This document shows positions 10,366-18,997 of a stretch of DNA of 41,765 nucleotides, one piece after another; the stretch's first letter is position 1, and the number at the start of each line of letters is the position of its first letter. The notes under the pieces were generated by a model, which made no database searches, was not told the origin of the DNA, and was given only the letters and a program-made list of their open reading frames with translations. Source of the stretch: an uncultured Planctomycetaceae bacterium (GTDB taxonomy: Bacteria > Planctomycetota > Planctomycetia > Pirellulales > UBA1268); the NCBI GenBank assembly GCA_903877395.1, contig CAIRDU010000145.1, forward strand, positions 1 to 41,765, read 5' to 3'. The position numbers and the translations under genes are program-made.

Positions 10366-10760
10366 AGTGCGTGAGCAACAGGAATGCCTCGGCAGTAGCG
10401 GGGCACACCTAAAATAAATAGCCAGCGGATGAACTGGGTGCCGTTGTTGAACCGAAGTTCGTCCCGTAGATGCACACTCGCAGCACATCAGGACCGCAGT
10501 TTTTCAAGCCTTCTGCGGTCGTTTCAACAGCACGCTAGAATCTCGTAGACCACTTGGGAATGGGCCCCGTTGGCACGTAAAAGAGGCCTGCCTTGACGTG
10601 TCCCCCCTGCGGGTGAAATACTGTCCCTTTCCCCGGCTCCGTTGGGCTGACGGCCAAGCGAGTGCCGGGATTATCCTGGGAGGAGTTCCGCAGGCGGCAG
10701 GTGTGTACAACATCGACTTCCAGGCCAGCGGTAATTTTTCCGCGACTGGAGGCGTAAGCC

Positions 10761-11261
10761 ATCGAGAAACAGCATCGCATTAACGAGCAGATTCGGGTCA
10801 CTCCGATCCGCGTCATTTCCGCAGAAGGCGGACAGCTCGGCATCATCACGACCGAAGAGGCGATGAATCTTGCGCGTGAGTCAGGACTCGACTTGGTCGA
10901 GGTGGCTCCGAACGAAAAACCGCCCGTCTGCCGAGTCATGGATTTCGGCAAGTTTAAGTATCAACAGAAAAAGAAGCAGCACAAAACCCACATCCACCAC
11001 ACGAAGATCAAAGAAATTCGCCTGCGACCTAAAACGGGCGAGCACGACATCGAATTCAAAGTCAATCAAGCTAAGGGATTTTTGCAGCACAAAGACAAGG
11101 TAATCGTGTCGGTCGTTTTTCGCGGCCGGGAACTGGCTCATATCGACGAAGGACAGCGTGTGATGAAGATCATCATCGAACAGCTCGACGCCGTTGGAAA
11201 GCCCGACTCAACGCCGCAGCAGATGGGTCGTCGGCTGGTGTGCACGCTCTCGCCAAAGTAA
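10761..11261 (+). CDS. infC: Translation initiation factor IF-3, non-canonical start codon (ATC proposed)
   Basis: [70 protein letters not shown] 8 nt before ATC 10761; in-frame TAA at 10755; no ATG/GTG/TTG before internal ATG 10863. Confidence 0.93.
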   Translation: MEKQHRINEQIRVTPIRVISAEGGQLGIITTEEAMNLARESGLDLVEVAPNEKPPVCRVMDFGKFKYQQKKKQHKTHIHHTKIKEIRLRPKTGEHDIEFKVNQAKGFLQHKDKVIVSVVFRGRELAHIDEGQRVMKIIIEQLDAVGKPDSTPQQMGRRLVCTLSPK

Positions 11262-11358
11262 AAAGGACGCATCCAGCCACGAGGGCTTTGGGTCCGCTCA
11301 AGATAGAGCTCAAGAAGAATTAAATAGCCAGTCAGAAAGTTTTGCAAAGGAGTCTGTC

Positions 11359-11562
11359 ATGCCCAAACAGAAAACCCACAAGGGTGCCAAGAAGCGTTTT
11401 CGGATCACCGCCCGAGGGAAGGTGAAGCATCGCCGCGCTGGGACGAGCCATTTGCAGGTGCGTGTTTCCAGCAAGCGAAAGCGGAATCTCCGAGGCACCG
11501 GGGTGCTGGCGTCGGTCGACACGCCCAAAATCCTCGCAGCGCTGGGGAAGTACAGTTATTGA
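11359..11562 (+). CDS. rpmI: 50S ribosomal protein L35 (bL35)
   Basis: MPKQKTHKGAKKRFRITARGKVKHRRAGTSHL...; AAAGGAG upstream; internal to ORF 11194-11562. Confidence 0.95.
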   Translation: MPKQKTHKGAKKRFRITARGKVKHRRAGTSHLQVRVSSKRKRNLRGTGVLASVDTPKILAALGKYSY

Positions 11563-11733
11563 CATCCATTGCTTGAGTCGATGCTGATCCAGCCACATTC
11601 GTCCCGACTCCCGCGAAAAGGGGTGGGCCCTTGAAAATGCCTGCTTCGGTGGGACATTAAGAGGGCTTCGCGACACAGGAATTCGAAGTTTTTAATGTCA
11701 AGTGTTTTGAAAGTTTTTGAAAGCTAGAGAGCC

Positions 11734-12111
11734 ATGCGTACTAAAAATGTCGTCCCTCGCCTGAGGGCCAAGAAACGTCTTTTCAAGCGGGTAAAGGGCT
11801 CGGTTGGCGGACGCCGCCGCCTCCTGCGAACGGCGAAAGAATCAATTATTCGCGCGGGTGTTTTTGCCCGCCGCGACCGTCGCCGTAAGAAGCGCGATTT
11901 CAGGCGACTATGGATCATCCGTATCAACGCTGCGGTGCGGGAGCGAGGCATTCGCTACAGCCAGTTTATTGCCGGCTTGGAAAAAATTGGCTCGGACCTC
12001 GATCGCCGCACGCTCTCCGAGATGGCAGTCCTAGATCCAACCGGTTTTGATGCGGTTGTGGATCAGGTGCGCATGGCCCTTGGCCTGCCGGAGCCGGCCG
12101 CGGTCGCGTAA
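11734..12111 (+). CDS. rplT: 50S ribosomal protein L20 (bL20)
   Basis: MRTKNVVPRLRAKKRLFKRVKGSVGGRRRLLRTAKESIIRAGVFARRDRRRKKRDFRRLWIIRINAAVRERG. Confidence 0.96.
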   Translation: MRTKNVVPRLRAKKRLFKRVKGSVGGRRRLLRTAKESIIRAGVFARRDRRRKKRDFRRLWIIRINAAVRERGIRYSQFIAGLEKIGSDLDRRTLSEMAVLDPTGFDAVVDQVRMALGLPEPAAVA

Positions 12112-12115
12112 AGCA

Positions 12116-13141
12116 GTGGCAGCTGTTTCGCTGGACTCGTTTGTGGAAGCGATCGATCGTCTTCGCGCAGAGGCTGCCGGGACGCTTCAGACGGCTGCCG
12201 ATGAAGGAGCCCTCGAAAAAGCCCGCGTGAATTTCTTGGGCGTGAAAAGCGGCCAGTTGAAGGAACTGCAAAAACTGCTTTCCGGACTGGGTTCTGACGA
12301 TCGTCCAGCCGGTGGCAAGCTTTTCAATGTCGCGAAGGCCGAGATCACTGCAACCTTTGCATTGGCTCAGGATCGCGTGGCATCCTCGCACCAGTCTGGG
12401 GTTCAGAACGCAGAGGCGATCGACGTGACGCTGCCTGGCGATCGGGTGCGGATGGGCCACCTGCATCCGATCACTCAGACGATCCGTCGCGTTCAGGAGA
12501 TCATGGCGAGGTTGGGCTTTGAAAGTGTGGATGGGCCCGAAGTGGAAGACCAGTGGCACAATTTCGAAGCCCTCGCTATCGGTGCAGAACATCCCGCCCG
12601 CGATCCCCTCGACAATTTTTATCTGGCTGTCGCCCGCGGGGCGGATCCGCTTCTGCTCCGCTCGCAGACAAGCACCGTGCAGATTCGGGTGATGGAGCGA
12701 CGCAAGCCCCCCTTGCGGATCGTGTCGCTTGGTCGCGTGTATCGCCCCGACACGGCCGATGCGACCCATTATCCGATGTTTCATCAGGTCGAGGGCTTAC
12801 TCGTGGAACCCGACGTGACACTGGCGCACCTCAAGAGCGTGCTGCGTTTCTTCGCGTCGAGCTTTTTGGGCGGCGATGTTCGCGTGCGGTTTCGCCCATC
12901 CTTTTTTCCGTTTACCGAGCCAAGCGTGGAAGTTGATATGGAATGGGGCGGACGCTGGATCGAGATGGGAGGCGCGGGGATGGTCGACCCGGCGGTGCTC
13001 GAAGCCGTTGGCTATGACCCGGATAAAGTGTCGGGATTTGCATTTGGCTTGGGCGTAGAACGGATTGCAGCCCGCCGCTACGGCGTTGCTGATATTCGCG
13101 ACTTCTACCGCAACGACGTTCGCTTTTTAGAGCAATTCTAA
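12116..13141 (+). CDS. pheS: Phenylalanyl-tRNA synthetase alpha subunit
   Basis: GTG start 4 nt after rplT stop; HPITQTIRRVQEIMARLGFESVDGPEVEDQWHNFEAL, FRPSFFPFTEPSVEVDM, GFAFGLGVERIAARRYGVADIRDFYRNDVRFLEQF. Confidence 0.94.
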   Translation: MAAVSLDSFVEAIDRLRAEAAGTLQTAADEGALEKARVNFLGVKSGQLKELQKLLSGLGSDDRPAGGKLFNVAKAEITATFALAQDRVASSHQSGVQNAEAIDVTLPGDRVRMGHLHPITQTIRRVQEIMARLGFESVDGPEVEDQWHNFEALAIGAEHPARDPLDNFYLAVARGADPLLLRSQTSTVQIRVMERRKPPLRIVSLGRVYRPDTADATHYPMFHQVEGLLVEPDVTLAHLKSVLRFFASSFLGGDVRVRFRPSFFPFTEPSVEVDMEWGGRWIEMGGAGMVDPAVLEAVGYDPDKVSGFAFGLGVERIAARRYGVADIRDFYRNDVRFLEQF

Positions 13142-13194
13142 GAGCGATCCAGAAACAGCTTTTTTGGAAACTCATATACCAGCGGTACTGAACA

Positions 13195-15393
13195 ATGATC
13201 ATCTCGATGAACTGGCTGGCAGACTACGTGCAATTGACGGGAGTTTCGGTGCCAGCTGTCTCGCTGGCGGACATGCTCGCAGAGCGGCTGCTAATGTCTG
13301 GGCTCAATCACGAGTCAACGCGAGCGATTGGCGACGACACCGCCGTTGAAATTGAAGTAACGAGCAATCGCCCCGACTGCCTAGGGCATATTGGCGTGGC
13401 ACGGGAGGCTGCCGTGCTTTTTTCGCGGCCGCTGCACATTCCCGACCCACGCCCGTTGGAAGCGGGCGGTATTGCGGCAGAGAGCATTGCTGTTGAGATC
13501 CGTTCGCCCGAGTGCTGCCCATTCTATTTGGCCAGAGTGATCCGAGGTGTGCATGTTGGCCCCAGCCCCAGTTGGCTCGTCGAGCGTTTGGCCACAGTGG
13601 GAGTTGAGAGCGTCAACAACGTTGTGGACATCACCAATTATGTGATGCTGGAGTGCGGTCAGCCGTTGCACGCCTTCGATTTGCAGAAGATTTGTGGCGG
13701 GCGAATCACCGTGCGACGGGCTACGGCAGGCGAACCCTTTGTAGCGATCAACCATAAAACCTACTCGCTTACTTCGGCAATGTGCGTGATCGCCGATAGT
13801 GAAGGTCCTGTGGCCTTGGCCGGCGTGATGGGGGGCGCAAAGAGCGAGATCGCTGAAAGCACAGTCGATATTCTGCTCGAGTCAGCGCAGTTTGCACCGC
13901 TGGCTGTGCGGGCTGCGGCCCGTGGTCTCGTGCTGGGCAGCGGCTCCTCGTATCGCTTTGAGCGCAGCCCCGATCCCGCAGCAGTGGAATGGGCCAGCCG
14001 TCGGGCAGCGGCGATGATCCTCGACACTGCCGGAGGCGTGCTGGAGCGAGGTGTTGTCGAGGCTGGCACGCTTGCATGCTCTCCAGTTGCGATCGATTTG
14101 CGTCACGCTCGCGTGGCCCAGGTGCTAGGCATCGACATCCCACAGCCTCGGCAGCGAGCAATCCTCGCGGCTCTCGGATTTGCGGGCTTGGCGGCAGCAG
14201 GACCAATGGCTGTAGGCAATACCCCCTGTGACCGCTCGCGATGGCAGTCGCCCACGTGGCGTCGCGACGTATCGCGAGAGATTGATCTGGTCGAGGAAAT
14301 CGGCCGCATCGAGGGCTACGACCAGGTGCCGGAAGATGAGTCAATCAGCGCACAGCCTGTCGAACTCTCGGCCCGTGAGCAGGCCATCCGCATCGCATCG
14401 TCCGTTCTGGTGAGTGCTGGAATGTGCGAGGCGATTACCCGTAGCGTCGTCAACGAGCACATGGAAGCCACGCGCAGCCCGTGGAGCGATGGCATGCCGC
14501 TGAGCATTGCTCCGGCACTTGTACGAGGGGCCGACCGTCTGCGGCGTACGCTTGTGCCGAGTTTGTTGGAGGCCCGCGCCAGCACTCTGGCCGTTGGTGC
14601 GCCTCACGGCGAACTCTTTGAGGTGGCTCATGCGTACCTCTCGCGAGCCAACCCCGACGTGCCATTGCCCCAGCCGAGAGCTAGGCCAGCGAATGCTACA
14701 GCCTCAGAGGAGTCAATTCTGGAGGAACCGCTGCTCGTGTCGCTTGTGACCGGTGGTGAGTTTGCCTCCGCCAAAGGACTCGCCGAGGCGATGCTGCTGC
14801 GATTGGGCGTCGGAGGCGATCGCCAGTCACCAGCAGTTTCTGTGTGCGTGGAGTTTCGGCCGCTCGAACTTGATCTTTTTGCCAGAGGCCGTGCCGCTGA
14901 AATCCTGCTGCATCGCCAGACGCAACAAGGCGAGCGGATTGGAGTGGTTGGCGAAATCGCCCCGGCGGTCTTGAAGCGATTTGGTTTAGAAGGCCCCGTA
15001 GCCGCTGCTGAACTGCGGTTGGATCGGCTGGAGTGGGCCGTGGGCGTGGATCGATTGCTGCAACAGCCGAGCGACTTTCCTGCAATCCAGCGGGATATCA
15101 ATCTTGTGGTCGACATCGCCGTGCCGTGGAGCAATATCGTTGCTGCGATCTATAGTGTTTCGCATCAAGCCACCGGCCTAGGGCACACAGGCAACGACAA
15201 CATCCTTGAGGAGTGTCGACTGGTGCAGGTCTGGAAGGACGAGACGAGGTTGGGCATTGGAAAAAAAAGTGTTGTTGTTTCGCTGCGACTACGAAGCCAC
15301 GTAGGCACGCTCTCAGGCGAAGAGGCAAATCGCGTGATCGAATCGATCGTCGTGGCGTGTGGACAACGAGTTGGTGCCACGCTCCGTAGCTAA
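13195..15393 (+). CDS. pheT: Phenylalanyl-tRNA synthetase beta subunit, apparently without EMAP-type tRNA-binding domain
   Basis: IEVTSNRPDCLGHIGVARE, VDITNYVMLECGQPLHAFD, WRRDVSREIDLVEEIGRIEGYDQVP, C-terminal FDX-ACB region; adjacent to pheS. Confidence 0.94.
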   Translation: MIISMNWLADYVQLTGVSVPAVSLADMLAERLLMSGLNHESTRAIGDDTAVEIEVTSNRPDCLGHIGVAREAAVLFSRPLHIPDPRPLEAGGIAAESIAVEIRSPECCPFYLARVIRGVHVGPSPSWLVERLATVGVESVNNVVDITNYVMLECGQPLHAFDLQKICGGRITVRRATAGEPFVAINHKTYSLTSAMCVIADSEGPVALAGVMGGAKSEIAESTVDILLESAQFAPLAVRAAARGLVLGSGSSYRFERSPDPAAVEWASRRAAAMILDTAGGVLERGVVEAGTLACSPVAIDLRHARVAQVLGIDIPQPRQRAILAALGFAGLAAAGPMAVGNTPCDRSRWQSPTWRRDVSREIDLVEEIGRIEGYDQVPEDESISAQPVELSAREQAIRIASSVLVSAGMCEAITRSVVNEHMEATRSPWSDGMPLSIAPALVRGADRLRRTLVPSLLEARASTLAVGAPHGELFEVAHAYLSRANPDVPLPQPRARPANATASEESILEEPLLVSLVTGGEFASAKGLAEAMLLRLGVGGDRQSPAVSVCVEFRPLELDLFARGRAAEILLHRQTQQGERIGVVGEIAPAVLKRFGLEGPVAAAELRLDRLEWAVGVDRLLQQPSDFPAIQRDINLVVDIAVPWSNIVAAIYSVSHQATGLGHTGNDNILEECRLVQVWKDETRLGIGKKSVVVSLRLRSHVGTLSGEEANRVIESIVVACGQRVGATLRS

Positions 15394-15438
15394 CGTCGAC
15401 CGTTGCAGTTGTGGATGACCGTCCTCATGGTCCACGGA

Positions 15439-17790
15439 TTAGCGATCCGAATAGACCCGAGTGATCTCTTCCTTCGTGAGCGGCGAAGGATTCTCGTCGC
15501 TGGTGAGTTGCACCTGCACACGCTGGTCGCCCTCGCGGCGGCCTCGTACTCGCACACGAAAGACAGCCTCCTCCGAGGGAGCAAGCTTGGCTAATGGCTC
15601 AAACACAACCGTAAGATTTTCGATGCGGTGAGCCGCCGGGCCTGAGGCCTCGAGTGGTTCTAGATCGCCCAGCAGCGTGGCTGTGAGCCGCACGCCGCTG
15701 GCGGCCTTTGTACCTTGGTTGCCCACTCGTACGACGTATTCGGTGAGCCCATCTACCTCGATTGGATCCTCGCTATCGGTGACTTCAAAAAAGATCGCGG
15801 CGAGGCCCTCGACCTCGACGGTGTGGGCCACCTGATCGGAGAGGCCGTTTGCAGTGCGAGCCGCCGCGACGATTTTCTGCGGGCCAAGATCGATGGGCAT
15901 CACCACTACTTCGACAGTGCCTGTCTCTGCAGCGGGGAGCTCCTCAAGATTCCAGAGCACTCGGTGCGTTCGCTCCTCGTAGTAGCCAGCGTTGTTGGCA
16001 CGCATGAATTTCATGCCCGGCGGGAGCTGGGCGACGAGTTCAACCGACTTGGCGGGGGCTGTGCCTGCGTTGGTCATCGACAGAATGCAGGTGGCGGGCC
16101 TCTGCAGGTAGCGTCGCGATGGAATATCGGCTGAGAGTTCGAGTGTAGGGGCTGTCACCTCGATCCGCACCGGCTGCACGACCTCAATCTGGCCATCGGC
16201 CCTCGCAGTGAGTTGCGTGGCGTGGACGCCCGGGCTGGTAGAGGCCAGCGAGAGATCAATCGTACGAGATTCACCAGGCTGCAGTTGTCCAATGTCGTAT
16301 TCTAGTTCGCGACCGGATTTATGCGTGACGCCTTCCGGTAGCAATCCCTCCAGCACAACGCCGGTGGCTACGCCCGTGCCGGGATTTGTGATGCGGATTG
16401 AAAGTTGCACATCCTTACCGATCAGCACAGGCTGCGGCGGAGCAGCGTCGATTCGCAGGTCAGGCTTTGTGGCACGGGAACGCACCGAAGCATCGGCGCG
16501 GAAGCTCACGCTGGCAACGCTCCCAACATCCCCCTCCACGGTCGGCATCACCTCGATTGTAACGCGAGACTGGCCCCCGGGCGGGAGCGCCCCAAGCAAC
16601 CAGACGAGGTCGCCGGTTGCTCCTAGTCCTCCTGTTTGAGTGGCTGGACTGGCTGGTGGAGTCGTTGCGATGAGCGACGTTCCGTAGGGCACAGAATCTC
16701 GCAGGGTGACGTCATGCGCCGTGGCAGTGCCAACATTGCGGACGAAAATTTCATAGCGGGCCGACTTGCCCACCTGTACTTCGCGAGGCCCTCGTTTTTC
16801 CACGGCCACTTGCGGCGTCTGTAAGCCTTCCAGTTGGAGCGGCCCTGGGCGTCCGTGGCCGGTAGCACCACCGCCACTGGCTGTGCCAGTCTGTGCGCGG
16901 CTGGCCGCGTTGCCTGAGCCCGTTGGATCTGCACTCGATGTAAGCGGTGGAGCAGCAGCAAACGGCATGGCGGCGGGCTGCGACTGTGGCACGGCGGCTC
17001 GCAATGGATTGGCCGCAACCGGGAGCGATGTGTTGGCGGAGGCATAGCGATCCCGCGACGGCATCAAGACCGGCATTCGCGCAACAGGGGCGGCTGGTGC
17101 CGATGGCAACGGAGCCGGTGGCGATGATGCAATGGGGGCCTGTGGCGGCGAGGGCACCGGTGCCGCCGGTGCCGACGCAACGGGAGTCGGTGGCTCTCTA
17201 TCGTTCGCCGCAGAGGCGTGAGGTGTTGGTGGTACGGTTGCTTTCACGGCCACCGGTGCAGTGGCTGGCACCAGTTCGTCGCTCTCTGCAGGGAGTGTAT
17301 TCGGTGGCGTTGGTTCGGGCTTGGGTGCCACTTGCTCTGGATCAGGCTGTGCCGTTTCAGGAGTCGCCGCTGCTGCTGAGTCAGCGAATCTGGAAAAACC
17401 TGCCGAGTTTTCGGCTGTGGCCTCAACGCCTTCTGGAGCATCGAGTGAGGCAGGAGAAATCGGATAGCGAGAACTGCCCCGAGGCTCTTCGGTAGTCGCC
17501 GCGGGGGCATGCCAACCGCGTTGGCTTACGGTCGAAGTTTCAGTATTCGGCGGCACGAGTCGGTCGGGTTCTGCAGAGGATTCAAGGGATGTTTGGACGG
17601 CTGCTTCAACGGGCGCAACACGCACGGTATCGGCTGTATCCATGGGGGACCGCGGGTTGGATCGACCAATCCCAAACGTCCACACAATGCCGAAGCCAAC
17701 GCACGCACATGCAATCGCTCCGATTACGACCGGGAGTTTAACTCGCTTCGGTACGACAATCAGATCCTGGCGGGAGGGTCGATCAGACAT
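15439..17790 (-). CDS. Membrane-anchored DUF11-repeat protein with Pro/Ala-rich linker
   Basis: N-terminal TM (LPVVIGAIACACVGFGIVWTFGIG), APAAPVPSPPQAPIASSPPAPLPSAPAAPVA linker, repeated VRNVGTATAHDVTLRDSVPYG / ITNPGTGVATGVVLEGLLPEG / MTNAGTAPAKSVELVAQLPPG / VGNQGTKAASGVRLTATL. Confidence 0.85.
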   Translation of the reverse strand: MSDRPSRQDLIVVPKRVKLPVVIGAIACACVGFGIVWTFGIGRSNPRSPMDTADTVRVAPVEAAVQTSLESSAEPDRLVPPNTETSTVSQRGWHAPAATTEEPRGSSRYPISPASLDAPEGVEATAENSAGFSRFADSAAAATPETAQPDPEQVAPKPEPTPPNTLPAESDELVPATAPVAVKATVPPTPHASAANDREPPTPVASAPAAPVPSPPQAPIASSPPAPLPSAPAAPVARMPVLMPSRDRYASANTSLPVAANPLRAAVPQSQPAAMPFAAAPPLTSSADPTGSGNAASRAQTGTASGGGATGHGRPGPLQLEGLQTPQVAVEKRGPREVQVGKSARYEIFVRNVGTATAHDVTLRDSVPYGTSLIATTPPASPATQTGGLGATGDLVWLLGALPPGGQSRVTIEVMPTVEGDVGSVASVSFRADASVRSRATKPDLRIDAAPPQPVLIGKDVQLSIRITNPGTGVATGVVLEGLLPEGVTHKSGRELEYDIGQLQPGESRTIDLSLASTSPGVHATQLTARADGQIEVVQPVRIEVTAPTLELSADIPSRRYLQRPATCILSMTNAGTAPAKSVELVAQLPPGMKFMRANNAGYYEERTHRVLWNLEELPAAETGTVEVVVMPIDLGPQKIVAAARTANGLSDQVAHTVEVEGLAAIFFEVTDSEDPIEVDGLTEYVVRVGNQGTKAASGVRLTATLLGDLEPLEASGPAAHRIENLTVVFEPLAKLAPSEEAVFRVRVRGRREGDQRVQVQLTSDENPSPLTKEEITRVYSDR

Positions 17791-17919
17791 CGTTAAAAAC
17801 CCTGCAAGGGTGAACCAATGGGTGGAGGTGGTGAGAGCCTGCCAGCGAGATGCCAGCCAGGCACGTGGGGAAGTACCAGAAGTCGGGCACTCCAGAGAAG
17901 GTCAACCCAAAACGTCACT

Positions 17920-18813
17920 TCAGGCAGTTGTGAGAAGCTGGTGAAGATGGAAGTGAAATTTTCCCAACGTGCCGCCGTAGTTGCCCGCTGAAACAGCCAG
18001 GAGTTCCGGGCCGATCGCAGCTCGAATTCCAGCGGTCATGGCATCGCCAACGGCCTGCTCGTCGATTCCGTCGATCACAATCTCCAGTGCGCAATGAGCC
18101 CCTTCCACAAGGCCCGTTGCGACCCGCCCTACAAGCGACGGACAAAACGCTTCGTTGGTGGAGGCCCGCAAGGTTTTGTACCGAGAGCCCACTTTACTAC
18201 CAGACCGAACGACTCCCCCCGGAAACGGTGCAATCACATTGGCCATTCCAGCAATGACCGCGGTCGCCCGACGCGCCGCTGCCAGCCCGCCTTCCAGCGA
18301 TCCGCTTTGCAGAATAAAGTTACCGCCCCCGATTCCCTTTTCGATTCCGACGGATTCTTCGACCAGAAATTCTCCATCCATCACAGGCACTCGCCAGAGG
18401 CGGCGCGCATCCACAACCTTTGTTTTTTCAAAGCCATCGCCAAAGAAGCGGATGTGCGATCCCAGTGGTGCCCGCTCGGCAGCCGTTGGCAGACCATCAA
18501 AAACACTTGCTGTTGGGCATGTTAGGAGGCACTGGGCAGTGCGGTTGGCAATCGCCTGTCCAAGGCCATCGGCGGAAAACCCAAATGCTAAGATGGCTGC
18601 CCCGGGCCGTCTATCAGGCGTATCGTTCAGGTCCAGATGCCGTTCCACGCCGATTTCAGCGTCACATCCAATCACGCTGGTGCCGTAGCCGCAGACGGAT
18701 CGTATGGCTGCATCCAACCAATAAGCATCGTGAGCCGTGACAATAATCCGCACAAACCGCAGCCGGAAGGCCTCGGCGAACGTGTCCACAATTTGCGTGG
18801 ATTTGATGAGCAC
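17920..18813 (-). CDS. ftr: Formylmethanofuran--tetrahydromethanopterin formyltransferase (Ftr/FhcD)
   Basis: DTFAEAFRLRFVRIIVTAHDAYWL, CGYGTSVIGCDAEIGVER, CLLTCPTASVFDG, PVMDGEFLVEESVGIEKGIGGGNFILQ, ITPFPGGVV-type 'APFPGGVVRSGSKVGSRYKTLRASTNEAFCP', SAGNYGGTLGKFHFHLH. GTG 18813 is a proposed start; ATG 18840 is an alternative. Confidence 0.92.
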   Translation of the reverse strand: MLIKSTQIVDTFAEAFRLRFVRIIVTAHDAYWLDAAIRSVCGYGTSVIGCDAEIGVERHLDLNDTPDRRPGAAILAFGFSADGLGQAIANRTAQCLLTCPTASVFDGLPTAAERAPLGSHIRFFGDGFEKTKVVDARRLWRVPVMDGEFLVEESVGIEKGIGGGNFILQSGSLEGGLAAARRATAVIAGMANVIAPFPGGVVRSGSKVGSRYKTLRASTNEAFCPSLVGRVATGLVEGAHCALEIVIDGIDEQAVGDAMTAGIRAAIGPELLAVSAGNYGGTLGKFHFHLHQLLTTA

Positions 18814-18997
18814 TTGGGGTGACCTTTCGCAGGGGCGCATGACAGAGTTGAAAAAACGAAACGCTTTTCGTGTGGCCTTTGGACGTGCCTTCGCGTATCT
18901 TAATAGGCCAAGCAGTCGCTTGTCATTGCCACGACTCACGGCACACGCTCATGAGTCTGTTCGGATTCAATGGATTTCCATTTGAAAGGATGAATCG

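Noticed and set aside
11966-12784. 272-aa minus-strand ORF
   Set aside because: Antisense to rplT/pheS, no family match.
13769-14344. 191-aa minus-strand ORF
   Set aside because: Antisense to pheT.
15411-15435. Possible terminator hairpin between pheT and the DUF11 gene
   Set aside because: Stem is short and bulged (GTGGATGACC...GGTCCAC) without a T-tract; not enough to call.
16208-17495. Plus-strand ORFs opposite the DUF11 gene (e.g. 16208-16639, 16947-17495)
   Set aside because: Explained by the low-complexity GC-rich linker and DUF11 repeats on the minus strand.
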